DNA of 64,000 nt, taken from contig NC_085116.1 of NCBI RefSeq assembly GCF_030269925.1, positions 11,594,001 through 11,658,000 on the forward strand, in the 5' to 3' direction. A program made the position numbers and the translations under genes. The stretch comes from Bombyx mori. Taxonomy: Eukaryota; Arthropoda; Insecta; Lepidoptera; Bombycidae. The notes beneath the pieces are model-generated. The model was not told where the DNA came from and searched no databases. It was given only the letters and a program-made list of their open reading frames with translations. This document shows, piece by piece, positions 22,755-34,646 of this stretch; position 1 is the first letter of the stretch, and each line of letters opens with the position of its first letter.

Positions 22755-22905
22755 ATTAAAGCTGGATTACCATTAAAATCGGAACGCATGACTGCTTCAT
22801 ATTAGAAATAGGCAGTATCTTGGATCGAATTTCGAAGATCGTTTCCCGGATCTGCTCTACCACAAGTAATTCCGCGTTGTTGTTCATTCACCATGGAAGG
22901 GTGTC
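22755..22905 (-). repeat. old Bm1 fragment
   Basis: CGGAACGCATGACTGCTTCA, AGAAATAGGCAGT, CTACCACAAGTAATT and TTCACCATGGAAG occur in minus-strand Bm1 order. Confidence 0.65.
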
Positions 22906-23143
22906 ATGTTAAGTGCATAAGTCTTTAGAAAAAAATTATACATGCCTACGGAATTTCGTCGATACAAGTACCAAAAAAATGTAACTACTGTATAGTCTGT
23001 TTTCACAGCGAAAAATAAGTTTAGTTCTAAACGACCCGACAGCCATTGTACCAAATCATACCCAAAAATATCAAGCGACTACTTCCCATATTATATATTC
23101 TATACACATATATCGAGAAATCTACCTACGTTTTATTATTGTA

Positions 23144-23365
23144 CCAGCAACCCGCCCTGACTTCGCTTTGGAAACTGTAATTTATTATTAATTTCTCGAC
23201 TATTTAATGGATGTTATTATACATATAAACCTTCCTCTTCAATCACTCTATCTATTAAAAAAAACCGCATCAAAATCCGTTGCGTCGTTTTAAAGATTTA
23301 AGCATACATAGGGACAGACAGATATAGGAACAGAGAAAGCCACTTTGTTTTATACTATGTAGTGA
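23144..23365 (-). mobile_element. non-autonomous Helitron, family C
   Basis: Minus-strand 5' TCACTACATAGTATAAAAC and 3' GGGCGGGTTGCTGG before T (CTGG fits the CTRR rule). Inside is AACGGATTTTGATGCGG. A second copy is at 34066. Confidence 0.75.
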
Positions 23366-24458
23366 TAATCACGAGCAATATGTGTATTTAAGTAATTTCG
23401 AGCTTACATTAAAAAAAATTACAAACATGAAAATCAGACTGTATTCGAAATAATCGGCCGTATGCTCAAACATTGAATTCTACGAAACCTTTAACTTCAT
23501 ATTTGAGAAATTAAATCTTCGTACGAGTATTGCCTTGAACGTAAATAAAATAAGCGATTTTTTTCCATTTCTCAAATGTAATCGTTTATTTTTTGCCTAA
23601 TGACCCTCTCGTCTGGTCGGGGGCAGGGTTTCCTACGAGATACCCCTCGGGCACTCTCGAAAGGTTAGCTTTTTCGGGCTCGCATTACGTAGAATAGTTA
23701 TAAAGCTGCAAAATGAAATATTACACGTTATTGTAATGTGCGATAAGTGTACCCTTGTAGGTTTAGCCGGGGACGGCTTAAATAACAGCGTTTCAGATTT
23801 AAACACAGCCCCCACTTAATAATAGAATTTGTTAAATACCTTCTACCGACCTACCTAACGTATTCAATTAAAAAGTAATGCGCATGGTTTAAATATATAT
23901 AATTTATACAATTGCATAAAATACTTAGCAATTACTTTTTATTACCGTTATGAAATACTGTTCGTAATTATAAAGGCGTCGTAGCTTGATAAAAAATTCA
24001 AAGGATATTTTATTAGTTAACATAAAACTGAAAATATATTAACGTACTTCAAGTATATCGAGGCATCATATAATTATCATACGACTAGTTCCGTGTAAAT
24101 ACGTTTTATTTTCTACGACTATAATTGTTACAGCATTACGTCCAATGAAAGATACGAACGAATTCCCGACGCGATACTAACGTTTACCGAACATAAAAAA
24201 TTCGTTATAGAAACGTGAAACTCGGAAAAAACTCGTTGAGGCCATCAGCGGAGTCATTAACGATTTCATAAAAGGCTTACGGGTTTCGCTTCCCTTCGCC
24301 TCCGTGTCATTTTTCGTGGGCTCGGCCGTTTCCAAGGCACTTACGACGCGTTCTGCGTACCTGAACTAAACGATGCCGCGACCCGTATTACCGATGAGTT
24401 CGTTTGTTTAAGATATTACAATATTAACAACCGGCTCATTCAGCTTGGACTTCTGATT
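23366..24458. other. unannotated stretch
   Basis: Two moderately GC-richer blocks (23590-23820 and 24150-24420) were examined. No ORF, tRNA or repeat could be recognised in them. Confidence 0.4.
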
Positions 24459-24619
24459 CTTTTTTTTTTTGCTTCGATGTGTGAACGAGCTCACAGCCCA
24501 CCTGGTGTTAAATGGTTACTGGAGACCATAGACATCTACGACGTAAATACGCCACCCACCTTGAGATATAAGTTCTAAGGACTCAACCATAGTTACAACG
24601 GCTGCCCCACCCTTCAAAT
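24459..24619 (-). repeat. Bm1 SINE, 5'-truncated
   Basis: Minus-strand copy from the T-run to GGCTGCCCCACCCTTCAAAT, good identity. It lies 100 bp before the LINE pseudogene, on the same strand. Confidence 0.85.
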
Positions 24620-24715
24620 AAAACCTTCTGATAAAACTCCTGACGAATTGGCGTTTTTTGGTTCTCTTCGGCAGATCAGCAGCTCAACTAATATTAAGGA
24701 TTTACCTTGTTATTC

Positions 24716-25145
24716 CTAGGGTACCCCGCTGGTACATAAGGCCCTCACAAGCTGCCTCCACTTGACCCTGTCTTGCGCTTGCTCCTTGATATCACTCCAA
24801 GTCACGCCGGCAGTCTTCATCTCGCTCTTTACGATGTGTTGCCAAGTATGTACAGGGCGACCAGGTCTTCTCCTGCCAAGCGGGTGCCACTCAAACGTGA
24901 TTGATGCTGCGTTGACTCCGCTGCGCCGTAGAGTGTATCCAGAACCATTTCCGATAGGCAATGTCTTGCGCGATGGGGGTTTGGTCACATTTAGTCCAGA
25001 AGTCTTTATTTGATATAATGGTTGGCCGAAATATGCGGCGTATCGACTTCAAGCACTTCTTAACAAACACCTGCAATTGGTTCGTGAGTGCCTTGGTCCT
25101 TCTCCAGGTCTCACATCCAAACAACGTGAATGCCTGGATTGGGCT
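24716..25145 (-). pseudogene. non-LTR retrotransposon, reverse-transcriptase C-terminal fragment
   Basis: On the minus strand, one frame reads FGCETWRRTKALTN, KCLKSIRRIF and CDQTPIAQDIAYRKWFWI. A neighbouring frame then carries EWHPLGRRRPGRPVHTWQ and EQAQDRVKWRQLVRAL up to a stop near 24716. In intact LINEs of this type these motifs form one continuous segment after the polymerase domain (GCETW, RKW-WIGHTLR, RGRP-TW, AQDR-WR). The join needs a frameshift near 24925. Only the last 140 or so residues survive, with no catalytic YADD motif. Clade assignment is uncertain. Confidence 0.82.
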
Positions 25146-25239
25146 TTAAGGTCGGAATCATAACTGCTTTGGAATATCGGTAATCCTAATTTTCAAGCTG
25201 CTACACATAATCGTGCACTAGGTCTTAAACGATGACTGA

Positions 25240-25395
25240 CGCTTAAACTGATTGAGACAAGCTTGCTGCGCCACTCATATAGAGTGATTACCTACCTGAA
25301 TTATGATTGGTACGGATAACTGCTTCGCGACAGGAATAGGCAAAACAGCAGTACCTACACGTGTGGGTCCACAATAGGCCTTGAAATCAGTAATT
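25240..25395 (-). repeat. old Bm1 fragment
   Basis: TGCGCCACTCATATAGAGTG, TGCTTCGCGACAGGAATAGG and GTACCTACACGTGTGGGTCC are decayed minus-strand Bm1 blocks. 25396-25832 shows nothing recognisable. Confidence 0.62.
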
Positions 25396-25832
25396 TTTAT
25401 TATCTTTAGATTGTATAAAGCCATCGGCTATTGGAAAAAATTAAATTGCATAAATTCTTCTTCAATTTCTAACGCTGCACCTGTAATTGACAATGAAAAA
25501 TATGATAATATTCTCTATAAGACAATTTTCTACAGATTTACGTCGTTGCGAATGTTTGAATACTAGAATCAATTGCGCGGTTGTGGCTAACGGGCCACGA
25601 ATGGAGATAAGCAAAACTTACTGCGCCTTTGTGCTCCCGATACTTTATTGTGATCTCAGAATAACGGAGTACGTATATTCTGCACCGTAAATATATTCAG
25701 ATTGGTGATAGAATTCATGAATGAGTATACGAACTCGTGTCTTCGCTTTATAGATGAAAATAAAAGTGCTACACGATTTGTGTAGTACTTTTAATGCTTT
25801 GTTAATTACGTATATTTAGATTTTTTTAGAAA

Positions 25833-26282
25833 CTAGCCGTACTCGCCCGCTTCGCTGGACAATTAAAATTAATATTATTATTAGCGACCCGCCCTCGCTT
25901 CGCTTCGGAAACATTAAAACACACATGAAACCAAAACAATAAAATAAAAATAAAATAAAAAAAAGTAGCCTATGTTCATCAGGGATAATGTCGGCTTCTA
26001 ATGGAAAAAGAATTTTTCAAATCGGTCCAGTAGTTTCGGAGCCTATTCGAAACAAACAAACAAACAAATCTTTCCTCTTTATAATATTATAAGTAATAAG
26101 TATAGATATAGATTTATTGTCATGGTTATTAGGGAGTCCATCACTCATATAAATATTAGCCCATCCATTAAGTACACATATTTTCTACATGGATACTAAG
26201 TTTCAAGTCAATCGGAGGCATGGTTCAGTAGTTATAACGGAACATCCGTAAAAACCACCATAGATTTATATATTAGTATAGA
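25833..26282 (-). mobile_element. Helitron, family D, containing another Helitron
   Basis: Minus-strand 5' end TCTATACTAATATATAAATC and 3' end AGTACGGCTAG before T. The inner block CATGGTTCAGTAGTTATAAC also occurs in the family D copy at 55912. The element is split at 25880 by a second Helitron and resumes at 26113. Confidence 0.8.
25881..26112 (-). mobile_element. Helitron nested in a Helitron, B/C chimera
   Basis: The minus-strand 5' end starts TCTATATCTATAC. The inner motif ACTACTGGACCGATTTG and TTATAATATTATAAAGAGG match family B. The 3' end GAGGGCGGGTCGCTAA matches family C and fits CTRR. Removing it restores the host sequence ATTATTATTTATTGTCAT as found uninterrupted at 55960, with the junction between A and T. 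Confidence 0.82.
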
Positions 26283-26544
26283 TTACACTTTCATTTCTTT
26301 ACAGCTAAATAACTAAATAAATCTTTCTTCATAATCTAGTTATAGCACTATTCAAAATAAGAACTAAACGAAGTTGTATTAAATAGCCTTGCGCTTTAAA
26401 AGATGAGAATATGCTCGAGAAATGTGACTATTTGGATCCTCTATTCACGCTGAGAAGTACCAATTTACTTATGAAAATACGTACTTACACAATAATAAAT
26501 GAATAATCGTACACTAAAATGTAAGCCCACAAGGATTATAAATT
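26283..26544. other. unannotated stretch
   Basis: Nothing recognised. Confidence 0.4.
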
Positions 26545-26690
26545 TGCATAATTACTGTTAGCAGGACCAATTATGAGGGGCTCGCATAGATATGAACAAC
26601 GATCCTGCCTGTTTCTACCGTGATGCATTCATGAATTCGGGATTGAAGGAAATTTTGATTGAAGGATTAGAGAAACCCCAGCACCTAGTT
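26545..26690 (+). repeat. old Bm1 fragment
   Basis: TTACTGTTAGCAGGACCAAT, ATCCTGCCTGTTTCTACCGT and ATGAATTCGGGATTGAAGG follow the order of the plus-strand Bm1 body. Confidence 0.6.
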
Positions 26691-28164
26691 TATTATATTT
26701 TATAATTAGCTTCCCGTTGTCCTTCATCGTTGTGGATTACACTTTATATAGTGTGAGCAGAGACCCGTGGTCAGCAGTGGAACGAAAATTATACTAAATT
26801 ATTTCTTATGATTCAAACTGCTTCCGTACTAAATCTCGCCAGAGTAGGTTCTGTAGTTTGGATGGGAGAACGTAACAGATAATTAGAGTTCCTATCATAT
26901 TTGACAGCGCTACGTCACTATTTAGTTAAATAAAAATAGTTAACTGCTTCCATAATCTTACGTATCTCAACAACTATTTAAGACGGTATTCAAGAGAATT
27001 AATGACTAAGCTACCCCCACTTTCTACTCTAAATACGAGTGACTATGGTCGCACAAAGTATTCCGACTCGAGCAGCCGACTGAGGCAGAGCTCTCTCCCA
27101 TTATCGTCGTACACTTGAAATGTAATAAATGGAATTAATTGGAAAGGTGAGTCTTAATTGCTGTCACCGCGGAACGCAATGATAAAGATGTAGAGAATGG
27201 CTTCAGCATTTTAAAAACACCATGGAACCAACTTCAATCCGTCATGTATGTATTTATAATATAGATATGAATAAGACATTTTGACTGCATTTCTCTAAAT
27301 TTCAGTCAAAAAAGTCTTAAGTTCAATAATAAACTAAATCGTTACAAGCAAATACAGTGAATCGATGAAATGTATTGACCATATAATTTAAAATTAAGAT
27401 TATTTTCCTGTATATATTAATAAATTCAAACGAAATAACTTTACAACAAAAAAAGGGACCTTAAAAACCTTCGAACAACGTAAAACGAAACCAAAAAACT
27501 TTGTCCACGTTGACCCGCAAAGTCTCAAGACTCTCGGCATGTACCGGCTTATTTCGTGTACGAAAAAAGCAAAAAATAATAATAATAAAGGCCGAGTCTC
27601 GTCGACAACGCCTCTTGACATTCGCAAGTTTTAATTGCCACACTCCGGGGCTCTCCTGCGGTCGGAGTGGTCGCAGCCCGTCACCGCTGCAACAACTAAG
27701 CTCTCGCAAAAACTACCCCGTGCACACATTTAGCGCTAGTAAACACGTTGCTTCGTTCCCGCAAATATGTTACTATTGTTCCTAATTGTTGTTTGCTTGC
27801 TAACAACTTGACTGAACTTCACTGATTCGTTTTGGGAATGCGGGCGTTGCGCGATGTGGGATGTGCTCCTTCTTTACAATGTTTTAGGATCCCGGTTATA
27901 ATTTTGATGTCCAAATGTTTTTTGTGAGTATTCTTTTCGGAAAGTACAATCTTATATCTATACCTCTTATATCTATACCTGTAAATACAGTCTTTGTTAT
28001 CTAGTGTCCCTTGGAGTTATAACAAATGTGTCGAAATTTTAAAATATACGTAAACAATGATAATGATAATTTAGGGTATTATGTTTTTATAGCGGAGTCA
28101 AAGTAGATTTTTTATTTTTATTAACGTAATCTTTAATAACCTAAGGAGCTATTCAAACTTCGCG
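26691..28164. other. 1.5 kb with no recognised feature
   Basis: It includes a GC-richer block at about 27540-27740 with overlapping ORFs on both strands (27400-27785). None shows known motifs. Confidence 0.4.
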
Positions 28165-28216
28165 CGTTTTGGTAGGTGAGACCCGTGCAGACTCACAAGA
28201 GGTCCTACCACCAGTG
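28165..28216 (-). repeat. short Bm1 fragment
   Basis: A single body block survives: GACCCGTGCAGACTCACAAG followed by AGGTCCTACCACCAGT. Confidence 0.65.
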
Positions 28217-29080
28217 TTTTCGTAAATAAATTTAAATCAGTACTCACTTTTAATCATGATAATTTATTTGGTTTTGTATTAAAATATAAATAAATAAGTA
28301 TTAATATCAGATGAAAAATGCTGTTTTCGCGTACACTATGAATTCAGCCTCACAGTTCAGTACAAATCTAACAAAAAAAGTTAGGTTCGTTCGTCTCCCG
28401 AGAAGGACTTGATTACCCTGTTGCTAATTACTAGCAATTGGCAAAAACTCTCGTCTGCTCCCTGATTAATTTGATCAGTTTTGTCCAGTTGCCCGTTAAA
28501 TTGACTATTGATCATACTTAGTGCGCGATAATCTTCAGGGCTGAACGAAATGGTGCGGGTCCGTCCGGGTGAGGGGGCGAAGGGCGGGTCTGCGGCAGAC
28601 ATGACTTATTACGACCAGGATACAACCCTATTCCGACCCTAATGACCAACGCTACGGAAGAGCCTTAATTCCAAGGCAATTTTTACTAACGCCTTCGAGT
28701 AACGGATTGTTTCAACTAAATGTCTGGCTTCTAAAGTTTTCTAAATTTCAATTATTTCTAAAAACCCTGAAATATTTTAGTATGAACAACTTTTAATGAT
28801 TACGGTTACATTGACCTTCGCCGAATTTATAACATAATATTGAATTTTGTGCATATAATAGATAAGGTTAAAAGTCCAGTGATTTTAAGTTCCAGCGATT
28901 TTAGAGTGATTTTACAGTTCAAATTCCAACATTCCAAATTTAATTGGTTCTAATGTATTTTTGATATAGTAAGACCATTCTCAAGATGAGTTTTTCTTCA
29001 ATTAAACTATCTAAAAACACACAGATCTGGAACCACCCTAAGAAAAAAAGAACAGAATGAAATATAAATTGTATTTATAT
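28217..29080. other. unannotated stretch
   Basis: A minus-strand ORF of 73 codons at 28381-28602 (starting MSAADPPFAPSPGRTR) has GC-richer codons than its surroundings, but I recognise no domain. Function unknown and coding status doubtful. Confidence 0.35.
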
Positions 29081-29454
29081 TGTTACGCGCTGGAGTTCGG
29101 GATAAATAAAAATTCTACCGAATTACAAGTTAACACTGTATTAGCACTTAGAACAGTTAAAATACTTCACAAAGATTTTAAAAGTCTCAATTCGCTTCTT
29201 CCGCTTTGCTTCAGGTGATCCTTTCGCTTTTTCGCTTCGAATAGTTCCGATTACTAACTAACTGCGTGCCATCTTTAAAACGCTTTTATAGCCCATACCA
29301 CTTCCCTACAATTATCGAGAATATTCCACACAAATCGAGTATTGTGTTTCCGCTTTCTGACAATAGATGGCGTTGTCCTTCTCGAGCGTTCTAGATGCTA
29401 CTAGATCCTTCGATATTCGTTCGACTAGATGGCGTTACTCTTACTGGTGGAACA
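29081..29454 (-). mobile_element. solo LTR of a Ty3/Gypsy-type retrotransposon
   Basis: A 374-bp unit that begins TGTTACGCG and ends GGTGGAACA on the plus strand, so both strands read TGTT...AACA. It is flanked by ATAT at 29077-29080 and 29455-29458. Read on the minus strand it has a TATA box (GGGCTATAAAAGCG, near 29281-29294) followed by a transcribed-region-like stretch toward GCGCGTAACA. No internal gag/pol or second LTR lies nearby, so it is probably the product of LTR-LTR recombination. The superfamily is inferred from the 4-bp duplication and the ends. Confidence 0.75.
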
Positions 29455-31235
29455 ATATTCTACTGATCGAATGCATCTTATGCTTCTATTGTCGAAATAT
29501 AAGCCAAGCAATAAAGGCGTGATAATAATTTGTCTGGCTAATAACAGGAAGACAGGACTTCAGACTACTGCGCGTCACAAGAGATTATGGATCATGCGCG
29601 TCACATGATTTTAAATTACGTAATAGCTGTGACAGTGCAAAAGCTAGTAGTCTTTTTTTTTGGATCTTGTTTGTGTCGCTTGATTATTCTCATCAGAAAT
29701 CCACGTAACCACCTTCTAACACTTTCGTGATTCTTCCTGTATCAGTATAGAAACTGTACACTGACTGCAAACTGTGAACTGACTTCAAACCCATGACTAT
29801 CATGAAGTTCGGTACTCTAGACAGTAAACAGCTGGATTCCAAATAGCATTTTCGGAATTCAATTTTGCTTAAAATATGAGTCCTAGTTCTTGCCATTAAC
29901 CAATGGTATCCGATCGTAAATTTATCAAAGGAAAGTTTTATCTTAGATCGCCAGTTTTCAAGGCTTCAAACAGAATTCTTCTTGAGAAATCCTTTATAAA
30001 TCAAAAAGACCTTGCCCAATCTTTTTCTCGTCCAATTTCTTAAATATATGAAGTAAAATAGTGACAGTGACTTTTAGATACAGCTCCATTGTGATCTCCC
30101 TCTTAGAGGCCGTTCACAAAACTTCGCGAAAATCAGAAAGAACGGCCTTTACCCTTCGCTCAACAAAAGACAGGAAAGTTACTTACATCACGAAATACAT
30201 TTTCTGTCCATTGTACTTGTGTGTGTAGTGAAAAAACAATTTCGGCTCGCACCAACTTTTATAGGTCAAAGAAATGCTTTCGAATTACGAAGCATATCGT
30301 TGTATTCCTTTATACAGTCGAACTCATCATAAAGAACAGACAATGAGGGAGAGCCTGTACTACCATTCTTTGTAATTTGTGCTCCATAACTGGCACTAAA
30401 CCGTTTATGATGCGGCTCTCGGAAAGGTTAGAAACGACCGGAACGGACGGAACGTAAATCAGTTACAACAAGCTCAATAAAATGCTGAAATGAAAATGTT
30501 TTAGACCAAAACTGTATGCAAAATGGTTGCGATGTACGTGCGGTTGGGGAACTTCGCAAAAATTAATTTTAGACCACACGATATTAATGGAGGAAGGGAA
30601 GGAGTTTGTACGCGAGAGCTGACGATTTTTTTAATAATTTTATCTCTTATGTTAAAGTTAATGAGCATTTAGGAATTCATATCTTGCGATCTAATGACAT
30701 GAAACATTTATTTCAAAACATAACGTTAGCATATTATAATTTAATAAAAATCTCGAAGATTAAGATAACAAACATTCATGAATAGAGAAAAACAAAAGCG
30801 TTTATTTTTCCTCGCGATTTGAAATACAAAACACACATAATTTGAAACGAGACATTCAAAACCCAAAAGAACCCCATTTACTTACATAAAATATCAATTA
30901 CAACACACCACCATTTCCGTAACAAAACATTACGAAATAACAAACAAAATATCAACAATTTGAAATGACACGTAAAATCCCATTTCATTGAAAATTTCTG
31001 TACGTTTTTTTATTTTTTATTTAGTAACTCTATGTAAACGGTTATGAGAAGTTTTGAAATTTAATTAAAAGTTGCACCTGTTGTTCGGTGTCCGATAAAC
31101 AAAGCAACTTGCTTATACGTAGATACGTTGACATATACATACATACGTGATCTCAATGATAACGAAAGTTGATTGGATAGATCTTTTAGGGTTCCGTAGA
31201 CGGTGGCGAAAATACGATTCATCGTAGTTTCAGTT
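29455..31235. other. 1.8 kb with no recognised feature
   Basis: AT-rich. A 9-bp stem (AGGCCGTTC / GAACGGCCT, about 30108 and 30140) is the only structure noted. Confidence 0.4.
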
Positions 31236-31640
31236 TTTTTTGTGCTCATAGGTGAGCTAATTCACATAGTGCCCATAGACACTTGTATTGAAACATGAGG
31301 TCGAAGTTGTAATGTATAAAGTCTGCCGCACCCCTTAAATCAGAACGAATGACTGCTTCGCGGCACAGATATGGCGGACGACACTGCTAGTCCCACGGAT
31401 GGGTGTGCAGATGCGGGCTTGTAAATATGGATATCATGATAGATATTTTTAAATTTGCAGATTTTATTTTTATAAACTTTTTTCCCTTTGTACACTTTTA
31501 TTCCTTCATCTTAACTAAACATTAATTAAGCTACGCTTCCCGTTAGATTTTTTTGTCTATCTGTCTGAAGGATTTGAACACTGGTATAGTCGTATCGCTT
31601 AATACTAAGAACACCGGATGTCTTATCCTTTAGGAACGAC
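31236..31640 (-). repeat. old full-length Bm1
   Basis: Strongly decayed, but blocks from the tail (GCTCATAGGTGAGCTAATTC) through the body (GAACGAATGACTGCTTCGCG) to the head (GGATTTGAACACTGGTATAG, then GGATGTCTTATCCTTTAGG) are in the right order and spacing. Confidence 0.75.
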
Positions 31641-32198
31641 AACCCCATGCCTTTCATGACATCAACACTTCTAGAATCTCATTTTAAATGCTTCCAACTA
31701 GGAAGGGAACTAGATAAGGAATTCTACAACTGACTACTCTACCTTCAAATTAGGACGATTGTCATGATATTGTGACAAAAAAGATATAGAACCAACATAG
31801 CTTTTTTTAAATTGTCATAAATTTTCCCACAGTTCGGAATAAAGTTACTTCACTGTAAAGAATTGATAAGAAGCCCAGGGCTTGCTCTATTACAAAAAAA
31901 ATTTACATCACACATAAATTTTACAAATTGTTATTAAATCAGTACACAAAACTCTTTCATAAACTAGAAGAAACAATATGATCACTGTCCAAAGATTTGC
32001 TCGTATTGTTGCTGTGTGAAGCACCAATAAAGCTTGTCGTAATTCACAGTTGCTGTTATGGATATTATAGATAAATAGATTCAACGTTAAGGCGTCAATT
32101 AGCTTTCCGTATTATTTTATGTAAATAAATTTTTGTAAACCAGAATAATACACACACGTGGCGGTTATTTATTTTGCCCCTCAGATTATTATTTATCA
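31641..32198. other. unannotated stretch
   Basis: Nothing recognised. Confidence 0.4.
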
Positions 32199-32494
32199 CT
32201 AGCTGACCCGGCAAACTTCGTAGTGCCTCAATCGCTAAATAAAAGACCTAAACTTTTGTATAAAATAAACTAAAAGCAAACAAAAGGAAACCGTCCGACG
32301 GGGGACACATCAAAGGGAAAACAAAATTGTTAATTTTATTGAATTCCGAGCATTTTCATATTTATCTACCTTTTAAACCTTCTCTGGACTTCCACAAATA
32401 ATTCAAGACCAAAATTAGCCAAACCGATCCAGCCGTTCTCGAGTTTTAGCGAGACTAATGAACAGCAATTCATTTTTATATATATATATATAGA
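32199..32494 (-). mobile_element. non-autonomous Helitron, family A
   Basis: Complete minus-strand copy. CTAGCTGACCCGGCAAAC follows an A on the plus strand and TATATATATATAGA precedes a T. It contains the CGTCCGACGGGGGACAC block. Confidence 0.83.
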
Positions 32495-32875
32495 TAGAAG
32501 ATAGATTAGACAGCTAGTTAGCGCTCATACGATACAGCGTATGTTTCAAGCAATACATATAGTACAACCATCAGGATATCCGCGAGTTTGGGTCCACATA
32601 ATTACCGCAAGTGGTGCGATGACGGCCGGTTAATCCGGGAACTAGAATAAATTTGCATTGTAAAACATTGTTTACGTATTGTATTCGGATAATTCGCATT
32701 ACTGGTATGTTTTAGGGTCAACGACCGTTGGTGATTATTCGTGATGATTACAAAAGCAGCTAAGCAATGGTACGATTGTCAAAACAGCAACAGTATATTT
32801 CTGTACCATTGAACCGTTTTCACACGTCTCTATTGTAAAATTGCTGGGTAATCATCAATATCATCCTACCTATTT
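32495..32875. other. unannotated stretch
   Basis: Nothing recognised. Confidence 0.4.
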
Positions 32876-33040
32876 AGGTTTTAAGCCAGTAATGTGTTAC
32901 GGTTTGATAGAACAGCCGTTACATATAGGACCGAGGCGTCGGCCTTACATCTTAAGATGTGGGCCTCCTCTGATGAAATTCACCTTATGATGTTTTTAAC
33001 TAACCACTTTACCGCTGACTTAGTGGCCGTTCGTCTTCAC
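32876..33040 (+). repeat. very old Bm1 fragment
   Basis: CCAGTAATGTGTTACGGTTT, AACAGCCGTTACATATAGGA and AACTAACCACTTTACCGCTG match plus-strand Bm1 blocks in order. Confidence 0.5.
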
Positions 33041-34065
33041 ATCCAGAGCGTTCAAGAATCACTTTATTGTTTCTCAAAAACGTATTTAATGAAAACCACT
33101 TTTAAGATTTAATCTCGCGCTTACTATTTCTACTATTATGAGAGGATTCTCGTGTCGTACCGCTTTATCGAAGTGACCATCCTCTTATTTCCTACATTTT
33201 AAATAGTTTTCAATTTTCACGTACGACTAACGTCTTATTATTGGTCGACAGTTGAACATTGTGCCCGAATTTATTTATTTCAATTCACGATCCCTAGGTA
33301 TGTTTCACGTGTGAAATCATGCAAACTTATTATCTGAAGTGTTACATCTAAACTCCAAACTATCCACGAATCCGGACGGTTGCCGAAGTTTGAAAGGAAA
33401 TTGCAACGTACCTATGATGACTACACATACTAGAACTTTAACATAATTTCTGTTTACGATCACATACTGCTGTTGTCCATTGATTTCTGATTGCTTCGGT
33501 ATTTTAACTCAAGCTGAGCGATAACTTGAGAAGATGGGTATTGTATTACAAAGCCAAATAGTGGGAAATAAAATATAATACAAGCTTTTATTATATTTCG
33601 TCTATTAACCGATCAATAACGTCGTAGCATTTCAGAGCGGAACGTGGTATTTTCTCGCGCCAAAAATACACCCGTTGGTATCAACCCGTAATACCTGATG
33701 CGATATTAGCAAACTAATTACCGACGATACGCTTCTACGGTCGAGATATGTGAACAATATTTGCATAAAAAAACATATGAAAGAAAATAAATCTTTATTA
33801 AGGGAGGCGCAAAGAAAGGCGGGCGTCGCATGGCAATGCTTTAATTGTTAATGTTTATCGTAGCTATTACTCTTTGGGTCGGGCTTAACTGGCGCTCGTA
33901 CATCACTGAAACCGTATAATTATTTTCTACGTGGAACGTTCGAAAAACGACTGAGTATCTTTCAAACGAACCAGCTCATTGCTTTAATTTGTCTATTGCC
34001 TTCAATTAGACCGATTGAGTGTACTCATGATACTAGATTCTTTTTATTTTAAATTCTATTAATTA
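33041..34065. other. 1 kb with no recognised feature
   Basis: Nothing recognised on either strand. Confidence 0.4.
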
Positions 34066-34279
34066 CTAGCGATCCGCCCTCGCTTCGCTTCGGAAACTGT
34101 AATTTATTATTGATTTCTCCACTATTTAATGCATGTTATTATACATATAAACCTTCCTCTTCAATCACTCTATCTATTAAAAAAACCGGATCAAAATCCG
34201 TTGCGTAGTTTTAAAGCATACATAGAGACAGACAGATATAGGGACAGAGAAAGCGACTTTGTTTTATACTATGTAGTGA
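34066..34279 (-). mobile_element. non-autonomous Helitron, family C
   Basis: Minus-strand 5' TCACTACATAGTATAAAAC and 3' GGGCGGATCGCTAG, inserted between A and T. About 214 bp. Confidence 0.83.
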
Positions 34280-34338
34280 TATCATGTCTATTTTCACTAC
34301 TTTTAAATTAATAAAAAAGATTATCATATCCAATAGAA

Positions 34339-34646
34339 TGTCGGAGACGCCACAATGATTAACACCATCGTCAGATATCACAAGGGGCTGATCGAGCCTA
34401 GCAGACGAAACGTATGACAGTTCTTAGCACGGAGGCACCGCTCTTCAAGAAGGCTGATTGGTAAGTGTGATGGCGTCTACGCGCCTCCATCGGCTAGGCT
34501 TTGTCGTAGCACGAAGTTAGCCGAGCTCCAACGATACCGCAACCGTGCTGCCATCTCTCGGGCATCGTGCTGCGTTTCGTTTAATTACCAAACTAATGAC
34601 CGTCTCAGACTTCGTTTAGCTACCAAGCTAATGACCGTCTCCGACA
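34339..34646. mobile_element. solo LTR candidate (or short TIR element)
   Basis: The 308-bp unit begins TGTCGGAGACG and ends CGTCTCCGACA, an exact 11-bp inverted terminal repeat with TG...CA ends. The flanks TAGAA and TATAA may be a 5-bp target duplication with one change. It is clearly GC-richer than its surroundings and has no ORF. An LTR of Bel/Pao or Gypsy type seems likelier than a MITE, but the orientation is unknown. Confidence 0.55.
34576..34645 (+). repeat. 35-bp tandem duplication inside the LTR candidate
   Basis: Two adjacent 35-bp units (34576-34610 and 34611-34645) begin TTCGTTTA and share CTAATGACCGTCTC. They differ at 4 positions. Confidence 0.9.

Noticed and set aside
28381..28602. 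73-codon minus-strand ORF starting MSAADPPF
   Set aside because: Looks more protein-like than most, but has no recognisable domain, repeat context or upstream signals. Kept only as a note.
30108..30148. Terminator-like hairpin AGGCCGTTC/GAACGGCCT
   Set aside because: A 9-bp stem with a 23-base loop and no transcript context. Expected by chance in 64 kb.
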